From assembly GCA_002831545.1 (NCBI GenBank), contig CP025095.1:434001-498000 (forward strand): a DNA stretch of 64,000 nucleotides, in the 5' to 3' direction. Below, piece after piece: positions 56,111 to 64,000 of this stretch. Position 1 is the first letter of the stretch. Each line of letters opens with the position of its first letter. Position numbers and translations under genes: made by a program. Source of the stretch: Streptococcus suis. Its GTDB lineage: Bacteria > Bacillota > Bacilli > Lactobacillales > Streptococcaceae. The notes beneath the pieces were generated by a model, which saw only the letters and a program-made list of their open reading frames with translations, was not told the origin of the DNA and ran no database searches.

Positions 56111-56848
56111 ATGGAAATTGCATTACTTACTGATGTAGGACAGAAACGTTCGAACAACCAAGACTATATCAATCGCTACAAAAACCGCGCAGGGATTGAT
56201 TTGGTCGTGTTAGCTGATGGAATGGGTGGTCACCGTGCCGGTCATATTGCTAGTGAAATGGCAGCAACAGATTTGGGAGCTGCTTGGGTTGATACTCAAT
56301 TAGTGACCTTAAATGATGTCCGTGAATGGATGGTTGCAATCATTGATGCTGAAAACCAAAAGATTCATGAACTTGGACAGACAGAAGAATACAAGGGGAT
56401 GGGAACAACTCTTGAAGCAGTTGTTGTCATCGACAACCAAATGATCTATGCCCATGTTGGAGATTCACGAGTTGGATTGATTAGAGATGATGAATATACA
56501 CGTCTAACCAACGACCATTCGCTGGTAGGTGCCCTTGTTCGAGCTGGTCAGCTCACAGAAGAAGAAGCACAGCGTCATCCTCAAAAAAATATTGTAACGC
56601 AGTCCATTGGACAAGCCGAACCAATTGAACCAGACATTGCTTTGAAAACTCTTGAGGTTGGAGATTATGTCCTTATTAACAGCGATGGCTTAACCAATAT
56701 GGTACCAACCGAGGACATTCGTGATATTGTATTGAGTGATGTTTCAATTGAAAGCAAGGTAGAAACACTTGTACGTTTTGCCAATAATGCAGGCGGTCTA
56801 GATAATATTACAGTAGGTTTGCTTCACATTACGGAGGAGGCTAGGTAA
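56111..56848 (+). CDS. pppL: PP2C-type Ser/Thr protein phosphatase (PppL/PhpP)
   Basis: Cytosolic metal-dependent phosphatase that counteracts StkP. The 245-aa protein has the PP2C motifs [32 protein letters not shown] (metal Asp), [18 protein letters not shown] and SDGLTNM, plus DNITVGL at the end. ATG 56111 fits the family N-terminus; its binding site is poor, and the AGAGGAGGAAG stretch lies 23 bases away. The stop codon overlaps the stkP start (TAATG), so the pair is coupled. Confidence 0.93.
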   Translation: MEIALLTDVGQKRSNNQDYINRYKNRAGIDLVVLADGMGGHRAGHIASEMAATDLGAAWVDTQLVTLNDVREWMVAIIDAENQKIHELGQTEEYKGMGTTLEAVVVIDNQMIYAHVGDSRVGLIRDDEYTRLTNDHSLVGALVRAGQLTEEEAQRHPQKNIVTQSIGQAEPIEPDIALKTLEVGDYVLINSDGLTNMVPTEDIRDIVLSDVSIESKVETLVRFANNAGGLDNITVGLLHITEEAR

Positions 56849-58842
56849 TGATTCAAATCGGTAAGATCTTTGCCGGTCGGTATCGAATCGTTCGGCAAAT
56901 TGGTCGAGGCGGTATGGCAGATGTTTACCTAGCAAGAGATTTGATTTTAGATGGAGAAGAGGTTGCCGTTAAAGTTCTTCGGACCAACTATCAGACAGAT
57001 CAAATTGCTATCCAGCGTTTTCAACGTGAAGCGCGTGCCATGGCAGAACTTGACCATCCCAATATCGTTCGTATTTCGGACATCGGCGAAGAAGATGGTC
57101 AACAGTATCTGGCTATGGAATATGTCAATGGCCTCGATTTAAAACGTTATATAAAAGAAAATGCACCACTCTCCAACGATGTTGCGGTGCGAATTATGGG
57201 ACAGATTCTCCTTGCTATGCGAATGGCGCACACGAGAGGAATTGTCCATCGAGATTTGAAACCTCAGAACGTCCTTTTGACTTCCAATGGAGTCGCTAAA
57301 GTAACAGACTTTGGTATTGCAGTTGCCTTCGCTGAAACGAGTTTGACACAAACCAACTCTATGTTGGGCTCTGTTCACTATCTTTCACCTGAGCAGGCGC
57401 GTGGTTCGAAAGCGACCATTCAAAGTGACATTTATGCAATGGGGATCATCCTTTTTGAAATGTTGACGGGTCGTATTCCCTATGATGGAGATAGTGCTGT
57501 GACGATCGCTCTTCAGCATTTCCAAAAACCTCTCCCATCGGTTAGAGAAGAGAATGCCAACGTACCTCAGGCCTTAGAAAATGTTGTACTAAAAGCAACG
57601 GCTAAAAAATTAAACGAGCGCTATAAGTCGGTTGCAGAAATGTATGCAGATTTAGCTTCGTCTCTATCCATGGATCGTCGGAATGAACCCAGGGTTGAAC
57701 TAGAAGGGAACAAGGTTGATACAAAAACCTTGCCAAAACTCTCCCAAGCCAATGTTGAAACGAAAGTACCGCATACAAACAGTTCTGCCCAAGTTTCTGC
57801 GACGGATAAGGGGCCTGGTAAGAAAGAAGTGGCGAAGTCGGGAAATAAGCCTGTTTCAAAACCAAGGCCAGGTATGCGTACACGCTACAAAGTCTTGATA
57901 GGGGCTATTTTGTTAACAGTCATAGCGGCTGGACTCATGTTTTTCAACACTCCACGAACAGTTACAGTCCCTGATGTGTCTGGTCAAACCGTTGAAAAAG
58001 CTACAGAAATGATTGAAGTGGCAGGATTGGAAGTTGGAAACATCACAGAAGAAGCGACAGCGACTGTAGATGAAGGCTTGGTAATACGGACCTCTCCGGC
58101 TGCAAAGACGACCAGACGTCAAGGAAGTAAGATTGATATTGTAGTAGCAACGGCTGCGATGGTATCTATTCCAGATGTGACAGATAAGGATTCTGATACT
58201 GCACGGCAGGAATTGGAGGCTCTTGGTTTCCAAGTGACAATAAAAGAAGAATATAGCGAAAAAGTTGCCCAAGGACTCGTTATCAAAACAGATCCAGGAG
58301 CAAATAGTTCTGCTGAGAAGGGGGCAAAAATTACCCTTTATGTTTCCAAAGGAGTAGCGCCACAAGTTGTGCCGAACGTTGTTGGAAAAACTCAGGAGAA
58401 TGCTGCTCAAATTCTTCAGACAGCAGGCTTCAGTATTGGAACTATTACTCAGGAATATAGCTCATCTGTTACTGCGGGTCAGGTTATCAGTACAGATCCC
58501 GTTGCCAATGCAGAGTTGACAAAAGGTTCTATCATCAATCTAGTTGTTTCAAAAGGAAAAGAATTGATTATGCCTGATTTAACATCTGGCAATTACACCT
58601 ATTCACAGGCACGTAGTCAATTACAAACGCTAGGCGTCAATGTGGAAAGTATTGAAAAACAAGAAGATAGAAGCTATTACTCAACGACAAGTGACATCGT
58701 CATTGGACAATATCCTGCTGCTGGAGCAACAATTGATGGAACAGTTACCTTGTATGTCTCCGTTGCATCAACCGGCACCAGTAGCGATTCCTCAACAGGA
58801 AGTTCCACCAGCACAAGTACTTCAACAGATAGCGGACGATAA
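56848..58842 (+). CDS. stkP: Ser/Thr protein kinase StkP with four PASTA domains
   Basis: Membrane kinase that senses peptidoglycan and regulates division. The 664-aa chain has a Hanks-type kinase domain (12-270; [28 protein letters not shown]), a Pro/Lys juxtamembrane linker, one membrane helix (about 348-368), and four extracellular PASTA repeats (about 372-645), then a Ser/Thr-rich tail. Its substrates MapZ, GpsB and probably LiaS-related proteins are encoded near by. AGGAGGCTAGG overlaps the end of pppL and provides the binding site. Confidence 0.95.
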   Translation: MIQIGKIFAGRYRIVRQIGRGGMADVYLARDLILDGEEVAVKVLRTNYQTDQIAIQRFQREARAMAELDHPNIVRISDIGEEDGQQYLAMEYVNGLDLKRYIKENAPLSNDVAVRIMGQILLAMRMAHTRGIVHRDLKPQNVLLTSNGVAKVTDFGIAVAFAETSLTQTNSMLGSVHYLSPEQARGSKATIQSDIYAMGIILFEMLTGRIPYDGDSAVTIALQHFQKPLPSVREENANVPQALENVVLKATAKKLNERYKSVAEMYADLASSLSMDRRNEPRVELEGNKVDTKTLPKLSQANVETKVPHTNSSAQVSATDKGPGKKEVAKSGNKPVSKPRPGMRTRYKVLIGAILLTVIAAGLMFFNTPRTVTVPDVSGQTVEKATEMIEVAGLEVGNITEEATATVDEGLVIRTSPAAKTTRRQGSKIDIVVATAAMVSIPDVTDKDSDTARQELEALGFQVTIKEEYSEKVAQGLVIKTDPGANSSAEKGAKITLYVSKGVAPQVVPNVVGKTQENAAQILQTAGFSIGTITQEYSSSVTAGQVISTDPVANAELTKGSIINLVVSKGKELIMPDLTSGNYTYSQARSQLQTLGVNVESIEKQEDRSYYSTTSDIVIGQYPAAGATIDGTVTLYVSVASTGTSSDSSTGSSTSTSTSTDSGR

Positions 58843-58850
58843 AGATGAAT

Positions 58851-58878
58851 AAGGTTGGGCAGATGCCGAACCTTTTTC
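58851..58878 (+). terminator. stkP terminator
   Basis: Stem AAGGTTGGGC / GCCGAACCTT (one mismatch) with loop AGAT, followed by TTT. Confidence 0.75.
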
Positions 58879-58975
58879 TCTTGATTAGAGAGCGTAGCTT
58901 GTGAGCGGTCCCCTATGCCAAAATTGTTTCCTTCTGTCCATCAAGAGTGATGGCCTAGGAGTGATTTGCATAGTT

Positions 58976-59067
58976 TATAGTCATGTTTAGTTTATTTTGC
59001 TTGCTTCGTTAATTTACTTTGCCGTACTTTAGTACAGCCTGCATCTCGTTGCTTTGAACTAATATTT
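58976..59067. repeat. MITE-like repeat, family A, copy 3 (degenerate)
   Basis: TATAGTCATGTTTAGTTT at the left end and the core CTTTGCCGTACTTTAGTAC-AGCCTGCA are shared with copies 1 and 2, but the right arm is eroded. It lies between stkP and the liaFSR operon, immediately upstream of the lia promoter region. Nothing else is recognisable in 58879-58975. Confidence 0.75.
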
Positions 59068-59130
59068 CCTACTTTGGATGGAGTTCTTTTACTTATTTTT
59101 TGTTACAATAGTATAGAAAGGATGGAGAAG

Positions 59131-59826
59131 ATGCGGAAAGTTCAATTTTTTCTACTAATAGAAAGTATGATTTTTACGATGGCAGCCTTTGATGTGGTAG
59201 CCAATGAGGCCAGTCGGACCCTGCTACTTTTCTCTGCCTTATTACTCATCATTTGGTACTTCCTAGGAAGAAAAGTCAACAGTGTTTTACTGGTCAGCTC
59301 CTTATCTCTATTATTTTTGGTCTTTGTTTTAAATCCCTTCTTCATTATTGGGATTATGCTACTAGTCGTGTACATGCTGATTAATTTCTTTTCACGTTAT
59401 GAAAAGAGAAACCAATATACCCACATTGTTTTTAGTGACTATTCTCTACAGGTTCAAAAAGAGAAAAATAGATGGTTTGGCAACCACGACCACTCTCAAG
59501 ATAGGTTTGGTTTTGAAGATATTAACATTGTACGCTTGTTTGGCAATGATGTAGTTGATTTGGATAAGACTGTATTAGTTGGTAGAGATAATATTGTTGT
59601 AATTCGTAAAACGTTTGGACAGACAAAAATTATTGTTCCAATTGATGTTGAGGTAGCACTTTCAGCAACTAGTATCTATGGACGAGTAAGTTTCTTGGGT
59701 GAATCATACTGGGATTTGCGGAATGAAAGTATAGCGGTCAATAGTCCCGATTATCAAGAATCACACAAACGTGTAAAAGTCGTTACCAATAATATACTGG
59801 GAGATGTGGAGGTGGTTCGCGTATGA
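59131..59826 (+). CDS. liaF: LiaF-type membrane inhibitor of the cell-envelope stress system
   Basis: The 231-aa protein has four membrane segments near the N-terminus (about 3-20, 28-45, 50-65, 69-85) and a C-terminal soluble DUF2154 domain (GNDVVDLDKTVL, IIVPIDVEVALSATSIYGRV). It holds the LiaS kinase inactive until the envelope is damaged. ATG 59131 is used with AAAGGATGGAG as the binding region; ATG 59122 would lie inside it. The -10 TACAAT is at 59104-59109. The stop overlaps liaS by four bases. Confidence 0.88.
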   Translation: MRKVQFFLLIESMIFTMAAFDVVANEASRTLLLFSALLLIIWYFLGRKVNSVLLVSSLSLLFLVFVLNPFFIIGIMLLVVYMLINFFSRYEKRNQYTHIVFSDYSLQVQKEKNRWFGNHDHSQDRFGFEDINIVRLFGNDVVDLDKTVLVGRDNIVVIRKTFGQTKIIVPIDVEVALSATSIYGRVSFLGESYWDLRNESIAVNSPDYQESHKRVKVVTNNILGDVEVVRV

Positions 59827-60839
59827 GAAAACGTACCTACCTACTCCTCGCCTGGTTTGCCTGTCTTATTGTTTTTGTGGTGATTGCTTCCACCCTCCCA
59901 CTTTTAAATTATTCATTGCTAGATGTTACGCTCTGGATTTCAACGGAGCAGCTCGTGTTTACTCTCATTCTACTAGTTATTGTTTTGACCCTTTTTCTAG
60001 CTGTAATGGTACAAACTGTCAGTCTAGCCTCCACTCAGGTTATGCGGACGAAGTTACAAGCTATCTTGAAGAATAAAAGTATTCGAACAGATACCGAAAG
60101 TGATCAACTCTTGCTCCAGTTGTCGGATAAGGTCAGAAACCTCACACGTCAGGTGCAGCTGGTTGACAATCAAGATTTAGTCAAGAAAGAAGAGATTGTT
60201 GAGGGAGAACGGAAACGGATTGCCAGGGATTTGCATGATACGGTTAGTCAAGAGTTATTTGCAACGAGCATGATTTTGTCAGGATTATCGTCCAATCTAT
60301 CCACTCTTCCGCAGGAAACCTTGCAGGAACAGCTGATGCTCGTGAAAGACATGATTGAGTCTGCCCAAAGAGACCTACGCATCCTATTATTACATCTACG
60401 CCCAAGTGAACTCGAAAGTAAAACCTTGGTTGAAGGATTTGAGCTGATTTTGCGTGAAGTTAGTGACAAAAGTAATATTATCGTTCATTTCCAACATGAA
60501 GTAGAGGAGCTACCGAAACTAATTGAAGAACATCTCTTCCGCATTGCGCAAGAAATTATCAGTAATACCTTGCGACATGCCAAGGCCAAGCATTTGGATG
60601 TTTACCTCTTGCAGAAGGAAACAGAACTTCAGTTGAAAATGGCAGACGATGGTATCGGCTTCCAACAAGGTGCAGATGATGAATTAAGTTACGGTCTTCA
60701 AAACATACGTGAGCGGGTTGAAGACATGGCTGGAACGATAAAAATTCGCACAGCTCCAAATAAGGGAGTGGCGATTGATATTCGTATCCCACTATTGAAA
60801 GGAAAAGAAGATGAATACGATTCGAGTGATGTTGGTTGA
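59823..60839 (+). CDS. liaS: Sensor histidine kinase LiaS
   Basis: Intramembrane-sensing kinase of the NarL group. The 338-aa protein has two membrane helices with a very short outside loop (8-30 and 45-68), a HAMP-like linker, a HisKA_3 domain with phospho-His in IARDLHDTVSQELFA (about 136-150), and an ATPase domain (N box ISNTLRHAKAK, GLQNIRERV). It ends 28 bp inside liaR. It responds to lipid II-active antibiotics in relatives. Confidence 0.93.
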   Translation: MRKRTYLLLAWFACLIVFVVIASTLPLLNYSLLDVTLWISTEQLVFTLILLVIVLTLFLAVMVQTVSLASTQVMRTKLQAILKNKSIRTDTESDQLLLQLSDKVRNLTRQVQLVDNQDLVKKEEIVEGERKRIARDLHDTVSQELFATSMILSGLSSNLSTLPQETLQEQLMLVKDMIESAQRDLRILLLHLRPSELESKTLVEGFELILREVSDKSNIIVHFQHEVEELPKLIEEHLFRIAQEIISNTLRHAKAKHLDVYLLQKETELQLKMADDGIGFQQGADDELSYGLQNIRERVEDMAGTIKIRTAPNKGVAIDIRIPLLKGKEDEYDSSDVG

Positions 60840-61452
60840 CGACCATGAGATGGTTCGTCTAGGATTGAAAAGTTACTTAAATTTACAGCCAGATGTTGAA
60901 GTAGTTGCAGAAGCTAGTGATGGCGAGGAAGGTTTGGCTAAAGCATTAGAGGTTAAACCCGATGTTGTAGTGATGGACTTGGTTATGCCCAAGATGACTG
61001 GCGTAGAAGCAACCCTGGCCTTGCTGAAGGAATGGCCGCAAGCGCAGATTGTCATCCTGACCTCCTATCTAGATAATGAGAAAATCTATCCTGTGCTGGA
61101 AGCAGGAGCTCGTGGCTATATGTTGAAAACGTCAAGTGCTGACGAAATCTTAGCAGCCATCCGCAAGGTAGCTCTTGGAGAATATGCTATTGAGACAGAA
61201 GTAGAGAAAAAAGTAGAGCACCATAAACGCCACCCAGATTTACATGATGACTTGACAGCTCGTGAACGCGAAATCTTGACGCTGTTAGCCAAGGGATATG
61301 ATAATCAACGAATTGCAGATGAGTCTTTCATTTCCCTAAAAACTGTTAAAACCCATGTTTCCAATATCTTATCCAAACTAGCTGTTAGCGATCGTACTCA
61401 AGCAGTTGTTTATGCTTTCCAGCATGGTTTGGTGGCGCAAGAGGACCAATAG
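60811..61452 (+). CDS. liaR: Response regulator LiaR (NarL/FixJ type)
   Basis: DNA-binding partner of LiaS. The 213-aa protein has a receiver domain (1-120: acidic pair LVDDHE, phospho-Asp in VVMDLVMPKMTG, Lys in MLKTSSADE) and a C-terminal LuxR-type helix-turn-helix (LTAREREILTLLAKGYDNQRIADE...). The overlap of its start with liaS shows tight coupling. Position downstream of stkP is as in other streptococci. Confidence 0.94.
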   Translation: MNTIRVMLVDDHEMVRLGLKSYLNLQPDVEVVAEASDGEEGLAKALEVKPDVVVMDLVMPKMTGVEATLALLKEWPQAQIVILTSYLDNEKIYPVLEAGARGYMLKTSSADEILAAIRKVALGEYAIETEVEKKVEHHKRHPDLHDDLTAREREILTLLAKGYDNQRIADESFISLKTVKTHVSNILSKLAVSDRTQAVVYAFQHGLVAQEDQ

Positions 61453-61480
61453 TGGTATAATGAAAATTAGTTAATTTTCA
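61453..61480 (+). promoter_or_regulatory. Promoter and inverted repeat ahead of the HAD-cyclophilin gene
   Basis: Extended -10 TGG-TATAAT (61453-61461), followed at once by GAAAATTA / TAATTTTC (61462-61479), which would form a hairpin at the transcript start or serve as an operator. Confidence 0.5.
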
Positions 61481-61501
61481 ACCAAAGGATAATGGAATTA
61501 T

Positions 61502-62902
61502 ATGGATGCAAAACTCAGATATAAGGCAAAAAAAATAAAAATAGTCTTTTTTGACATTGACGACACGCTACGTGTAAAGAATACAGGCTACATTCCTGAA
61601 TCAATTCAGCAGGTTTTCAAATCACTAAAAGAAAAGGGAATTTTGACAGGAATTGCGTCAGGACGAACTCCTTATGGTTTGGTGCCAGAAATCAAGGCCT
61701 TAAAGCCAGACTTTTTCGCTATGATTAACGGCTCCTACGTAGAAGATGCCAAAGGTCAGGTAGTGTACCATCAGCCGATGCCCCAAAATTTAGTAGAATC
61801 TGTATTAAATTGGGCTAAAGAAATTGGAATCGAATATGGTATGCTTGGTAGTCAAAAAGGGACACTTTCTGCACGAACTGACCGCATTAGTCAAGTAATT
61901 GACTTGATTTATGAAGGTTTGGAAACAAACCCAACTTTTTATAAAGAAAATGACATCTACCAATTGCTAACTTTCGAGAAAGATGGTCACGAAGTAGAAC
62001 TTCCAGAAGAGTTGCAAGCGGAATTGCGTAGTGTTCGTTGGGATGCTATTTCATCGGACATTGTGCTAAAAGGCTCTTCCAAAGCAACTGGTGTTGCTAA
62101 GGTTGTTGAAAAACTAGGCCTGAAACCTGAAAATGTCCTAGTGTTCGGAGATGGACTCAACGATATTGAGTTATTCGATTATGCAGGAATTAGTATCGCT
62201 ATGGGGCATTCGCATCCAGAACTGCAAAAGCATGCAGATTATATCACAAAAAAAGTAGAAGAAGATGGCATTTTTGATGCCTTGGAGAAATTAGGTATGG
62301 TAGAAAAAGAAAAATATTTCCCGCAATTAGATTTGGAAAATGTTACAGGACCAGTTGCGCATATCAAGACTAACCATGGTAAGTTAACAGTAAAACTCTT
62401 CCCTGAAATTGCACCCAAAACTGTAGCAAATTTCGTAGCTCTTTCTAAAGATGGCTATTATGACGGAATTATCTTCCATCGTATTATCAAAGACTTTATG
62501 ATTCAAGGTGGCGATCCAACCGGAACAGGTATGGGTGGTGAATCTATTTATGGTACTGCGTTTGAAGATGAATTTTCAATGGAAGCTTTTAATCTCAGAG
62601 GAGCCTTGTCAATGGCCAATGCAGGACCAAATACAAATGGAAGCCAATTCTTTATCGTTCAAAACCAAAACTTCCTATACAATGCGAAAGAATTAGAACG
62701 AGGCGGTTGGCCTAAAGAAGTTGCAGAAGCCTATGTCAAAAATGGCGGGACACCACATCTAGATCAACGCCACACAGTATTTGGTCATCTAGTTGATGAA
62801 GACTCCTTCGTCGTCTTGGATGCTATCGCAGCGGTTGCAACAGATTCAGCAGATCGTCCACATGAAGATGTTGTAATTGAGACCATCGAAATAGAGGATT
62901 AA
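61502..62902 (+). CDS. Fusion of Cof-type HAD-IIB phosphatase and cyclophilin peptidyl-prolyl isomerase
   Basis: The 466-aa protein joins two enzymes. Residues 12-265 form a HAD-IIB phosphatase (FFDIDDTL with Asp18/Asp20, GIASGRT, and [12 protein letters not shown]). Residues about 280-466 form a cyclophilin ([37 protein letters not shown]). No signal peptide or membrane helix is present, so it is cytosolic. This fusion is known in streptococci; the HAD substrate is unknown. The next gene starts two bases after its stop. Confidence 0.92.
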   Translation: MDAKLRYKAKKIKIVFFDIDDTLRVKNTGYIPESIQQVFKSLKEKGILTGIASGRTPYGLVPEIKALKPDFFAMINGSYVEDAKGQVVYHQPMPQNLVESVLNWAKEIGIEYGMLGSQKGTLSARTDRISQVIDLIYEGLETNPTFYKENDIYQLLTFEKDGHEVELPEELQAELRSVRWDAISSDIVLKGSSKATGVAKVVEKLGLKPENVLVFGDGLNDIELFDYAGISIAMGHSHPELQKHADYITKKVEEDGIFDALEKLGMVEKEKYFPQLDLENVTGPVAHIKTNHGKLTVKLFPEIAPKTVANFVALSKDGYYDGIIFHRIIKDFMIQGGDPTGTGMGGESIYGTAFEDEFSMEAFNLRGALSMANAGPNTNGSQFFIVQNQNFLYNAKELERGGWPKEVAEAYVKNGGTPHLDQRHTVFGHLVDEDSFVVLDAIAAVATDSADRPHEDVVIETIEIED

Positions 62903-62903
62903 G

Positions 62904-63275
62904 ATGAAAATCGGAGATAAACTCAAGGGGACGGTAACGGGCATTCAGCCGTATGGAGCCTTTGTACAATTAGAGAATGGGACGACGGGCCTAATCCATA
63001 TCTCGGAAATCAAAACAGGTTTTGTTGATAATATTTATGATCATTTAAAATTGGGGCAAGAGGTTTTGGTACAGGTAGTCGACTTTGATGAATATACTGA
63101 AAAGGCTAGTTTATCAATCCGGACCTTAGAAGAAGAACAACAAAAAATTCCGCGTCATCATCGTTTTACAAATGAACGGAATAAAATTGGTTTTTCCCCT
63201 TTAGCAAAACAACTTCCGAAATGGATTGAGGAAGCTAAAGGCTATCTCAAAGAACACAAAGAAAAGAAGGTATAG
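62904..63275 (+). CDS. cvfD: S1-domain RNA-binding protein (CvfD/YugI family)
   Basis: The 123-aa protein has one S1 domain (1-75: KIGDKLKGTVTGIQPYGAFVQLENGTTGLIHISEI) and a basic C-terminal tail. The homologue in pneumococcus is a post-transcriptional regulator of stress and virulence. It lies one base after the HAD-cyclophilin stop, so the two are co-transcribed, and a shared terminator follows. Confidence 0.88.
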   Translation: MKIGDKLKGTVTGIQPYGAFVQLENGTTGLIHISEIKTGFVDNIYDHLKLGQEVLVQVVDFDEYTEKASLSIRTLEEEQQKIPRHHRFTNERNKIGFSPLAKQLPKWIEEAKGYLKEHKEKKV

Positions 63276-63302
63276 GATGCATTCCTAACCTTCTTTCTTT
63301 TT
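63259..63302. terminator. Bidirectional terminator between cvfD and cysK
   Basis: AAAGAAAAGAAGGTATAGGA pairs with TCCTAACCTTCTTTCTTTTT around TGCAT with small bulges. T-runs occur on both strands. Confidence 0.75.
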
Positions 63303-64000
63303 AATCATTGAACTCATAAAGAGCTGTTGACAAGTAACGCTCACCATTATCAGGCAAGATTGCCAACACTTTTTTTTCAGTTCCCAACTCCTTAGCGACT
63401 TCGATAGCAGCGTGAATTGCTGCTCCAGATGAAATACCCACAAGGAAACCTTCCTGTCCACCAATTGCTCGACCTGTTGCTAAAGCATCATCTGATTTAA
63501 CACGAATAATGCCATCATAGGCTGCTGTATCCAGCGTATCAGGAATGAAACCAGCTGAAATGCCTTGAATCTTGTGTGGACCAGGTGCTTCACCAGATAG
63601 GACTGCCGATTCATCAGCTTCTACGGCATAGATGGCGATGTTTGGGTTGGCAGCTTTTAATACATGCGAAACACCAGAAACAGTTCCACCAGTACCAACA
63701 CCAGATATAAAGGCATCTAAACCAGTTGTTCCAAAGTCTTCCAAAATTTCCTGTCCTGTTGTATCTTCGTGAACTTTTGGATTGGATGGATTAGCAAACT
63801 GGAAAGGAACCCAGCCATTTTTTTCTTCAGCAATCTCTTTTGCTTTGGCGATAGCCCCCTTCATCCCTTCGCTACCAGGAGTCAAGACGAGTTCAGCTCC
63901 ATAAGCTTGGATAATCTTACGACGCTCAACACTCATGGTTTCAGGCATGACGATAATCACCTTATAACCTTTTGCTGCTCCAACCCAAGCAAGACCGATA
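63301..64000 (-). CDS. cysK: Cysteine synthase A, 3' part (runs off the window)
   Basis: PLP-dependent O-acetylserine sulfhydrylase, making cysteine. The 233 visible residues run from [23 protein letters not shown] through [20 protein letters not shown] (PLP phosphate-binding loop) to the C-terminus [19 protein letters not shown], all typical of CysK. The catalytic-lysine half lies beyond base 64000, so this is a partial gene, not a short one. Confidence 0.93.
   Translation of the reverse strand, partial: IGLAWVGAAKGYKVIIVMPETMSVERRKIIQAYGAELVLTPGSEGMKGAIAKAKEIAEEKNGWVPFQFANPSNPKVHEDTTGQEILEDFGTTGLDAFISGVGTGGTVSGVSHVLKAANPNIAIYAVEADESAVLSGEAPGPHKIQGISAGFIPDTLDTAAYDGIIRVKSDDALATGRAIGGQEGFLVGISSGAAIHAAIEVAKELGTEKKVLAILPDNGERYLSTALYEFND

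Overview
The window is chromosomal DNA of a low-GC Gram-positive coccus, most likely Streptococcus suis or a very close relative. This is inferred from gene content and order, not from a search. Supporting points are the block pbp1A-recU / gpsB-rnpB-rlmL-mapZ-luxS, the series rny-gmk-rpoZ-priA-fmt-rsmB-pppL-stkP-liaFSR, two MurM/MurN-type genes, ClpL under CtsR-type boxes, and a RUP-like element. Almost all genes are on the + strand.

Layout. 1-7.1 kb: a DMT exporter, cutC, an orphan gene, then the housekeeping run yqeG-yqeH-yhbY-nadD-yqeK-(broken acetyltransferase)-isochorismatase-rsfS (ribosome assembly and NAD synthesis). 7.1-14.7 kb: a membrane protein, a methyltransferase, a strange AT-rich 646-aa membrane protein, tmcAL, a SWIM-finger protein, a UPF0158 protein and a MerR/TipAS regulator. 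14.7-20.4 kb: murM-murN behind a tandem promoter repeat, a peptide deformylase-like gene, and clpL with a long CtsR-type leader. 20.5-28.3 kb: maltodextrin use (malQ-malP), a divergent GntR regulator, an EEP-family hydrolase and a glucose/maltose-type PTS permease. 28.4-39.4 kb: yebC, then an SAM hydrolase gene broken by two separate insertion sequences (IS110 and IS630), the ECF transporter S component, an orphan gene, trhO, a broken VOC gene with a RUP-like insertion, and the EcfA-EcfT genes. 39.5-43.4 kb: cspA, then rsmG, pbp1A and recU on the minus strand. 43.4-48.4 kb: a YpsA-like gene, gpsB, RNase P RNA, rlmL, mapZ and luxS, a wall-growth and division cluster. 48.5-64 kb: rny, gmk, rpoZ, priA, fmt, rsmB, the PppL/StkP phosphatase-kinase pair, the LiaFSR envelope stress system, a HAD-cyclophilin fusion, an S1-domain protein and the 3' part of cysK.

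Mobile and repeat load is high. There are two complete IS elements, one RUP-like element that shares termini with the IS630, three copies of a second ~100-bp MITE-like repeat (one breaking an acetyltransferase after codon 4), and two copies in opposite orientation of a modular hairpin-rich intergenic repeat. No tRNA, rRNA, CRISPR array or prophage was seen.

The points most worth a second look are the 646-aa membrane protein with a QxK nuclease-like core, the 42-bp tandem promoter-operator repeat ahead of murMN, the IS110 element with a 375-nt non-coding end that may encode a bridge RNA, and the double insertion into the SAM hydrolase gene.
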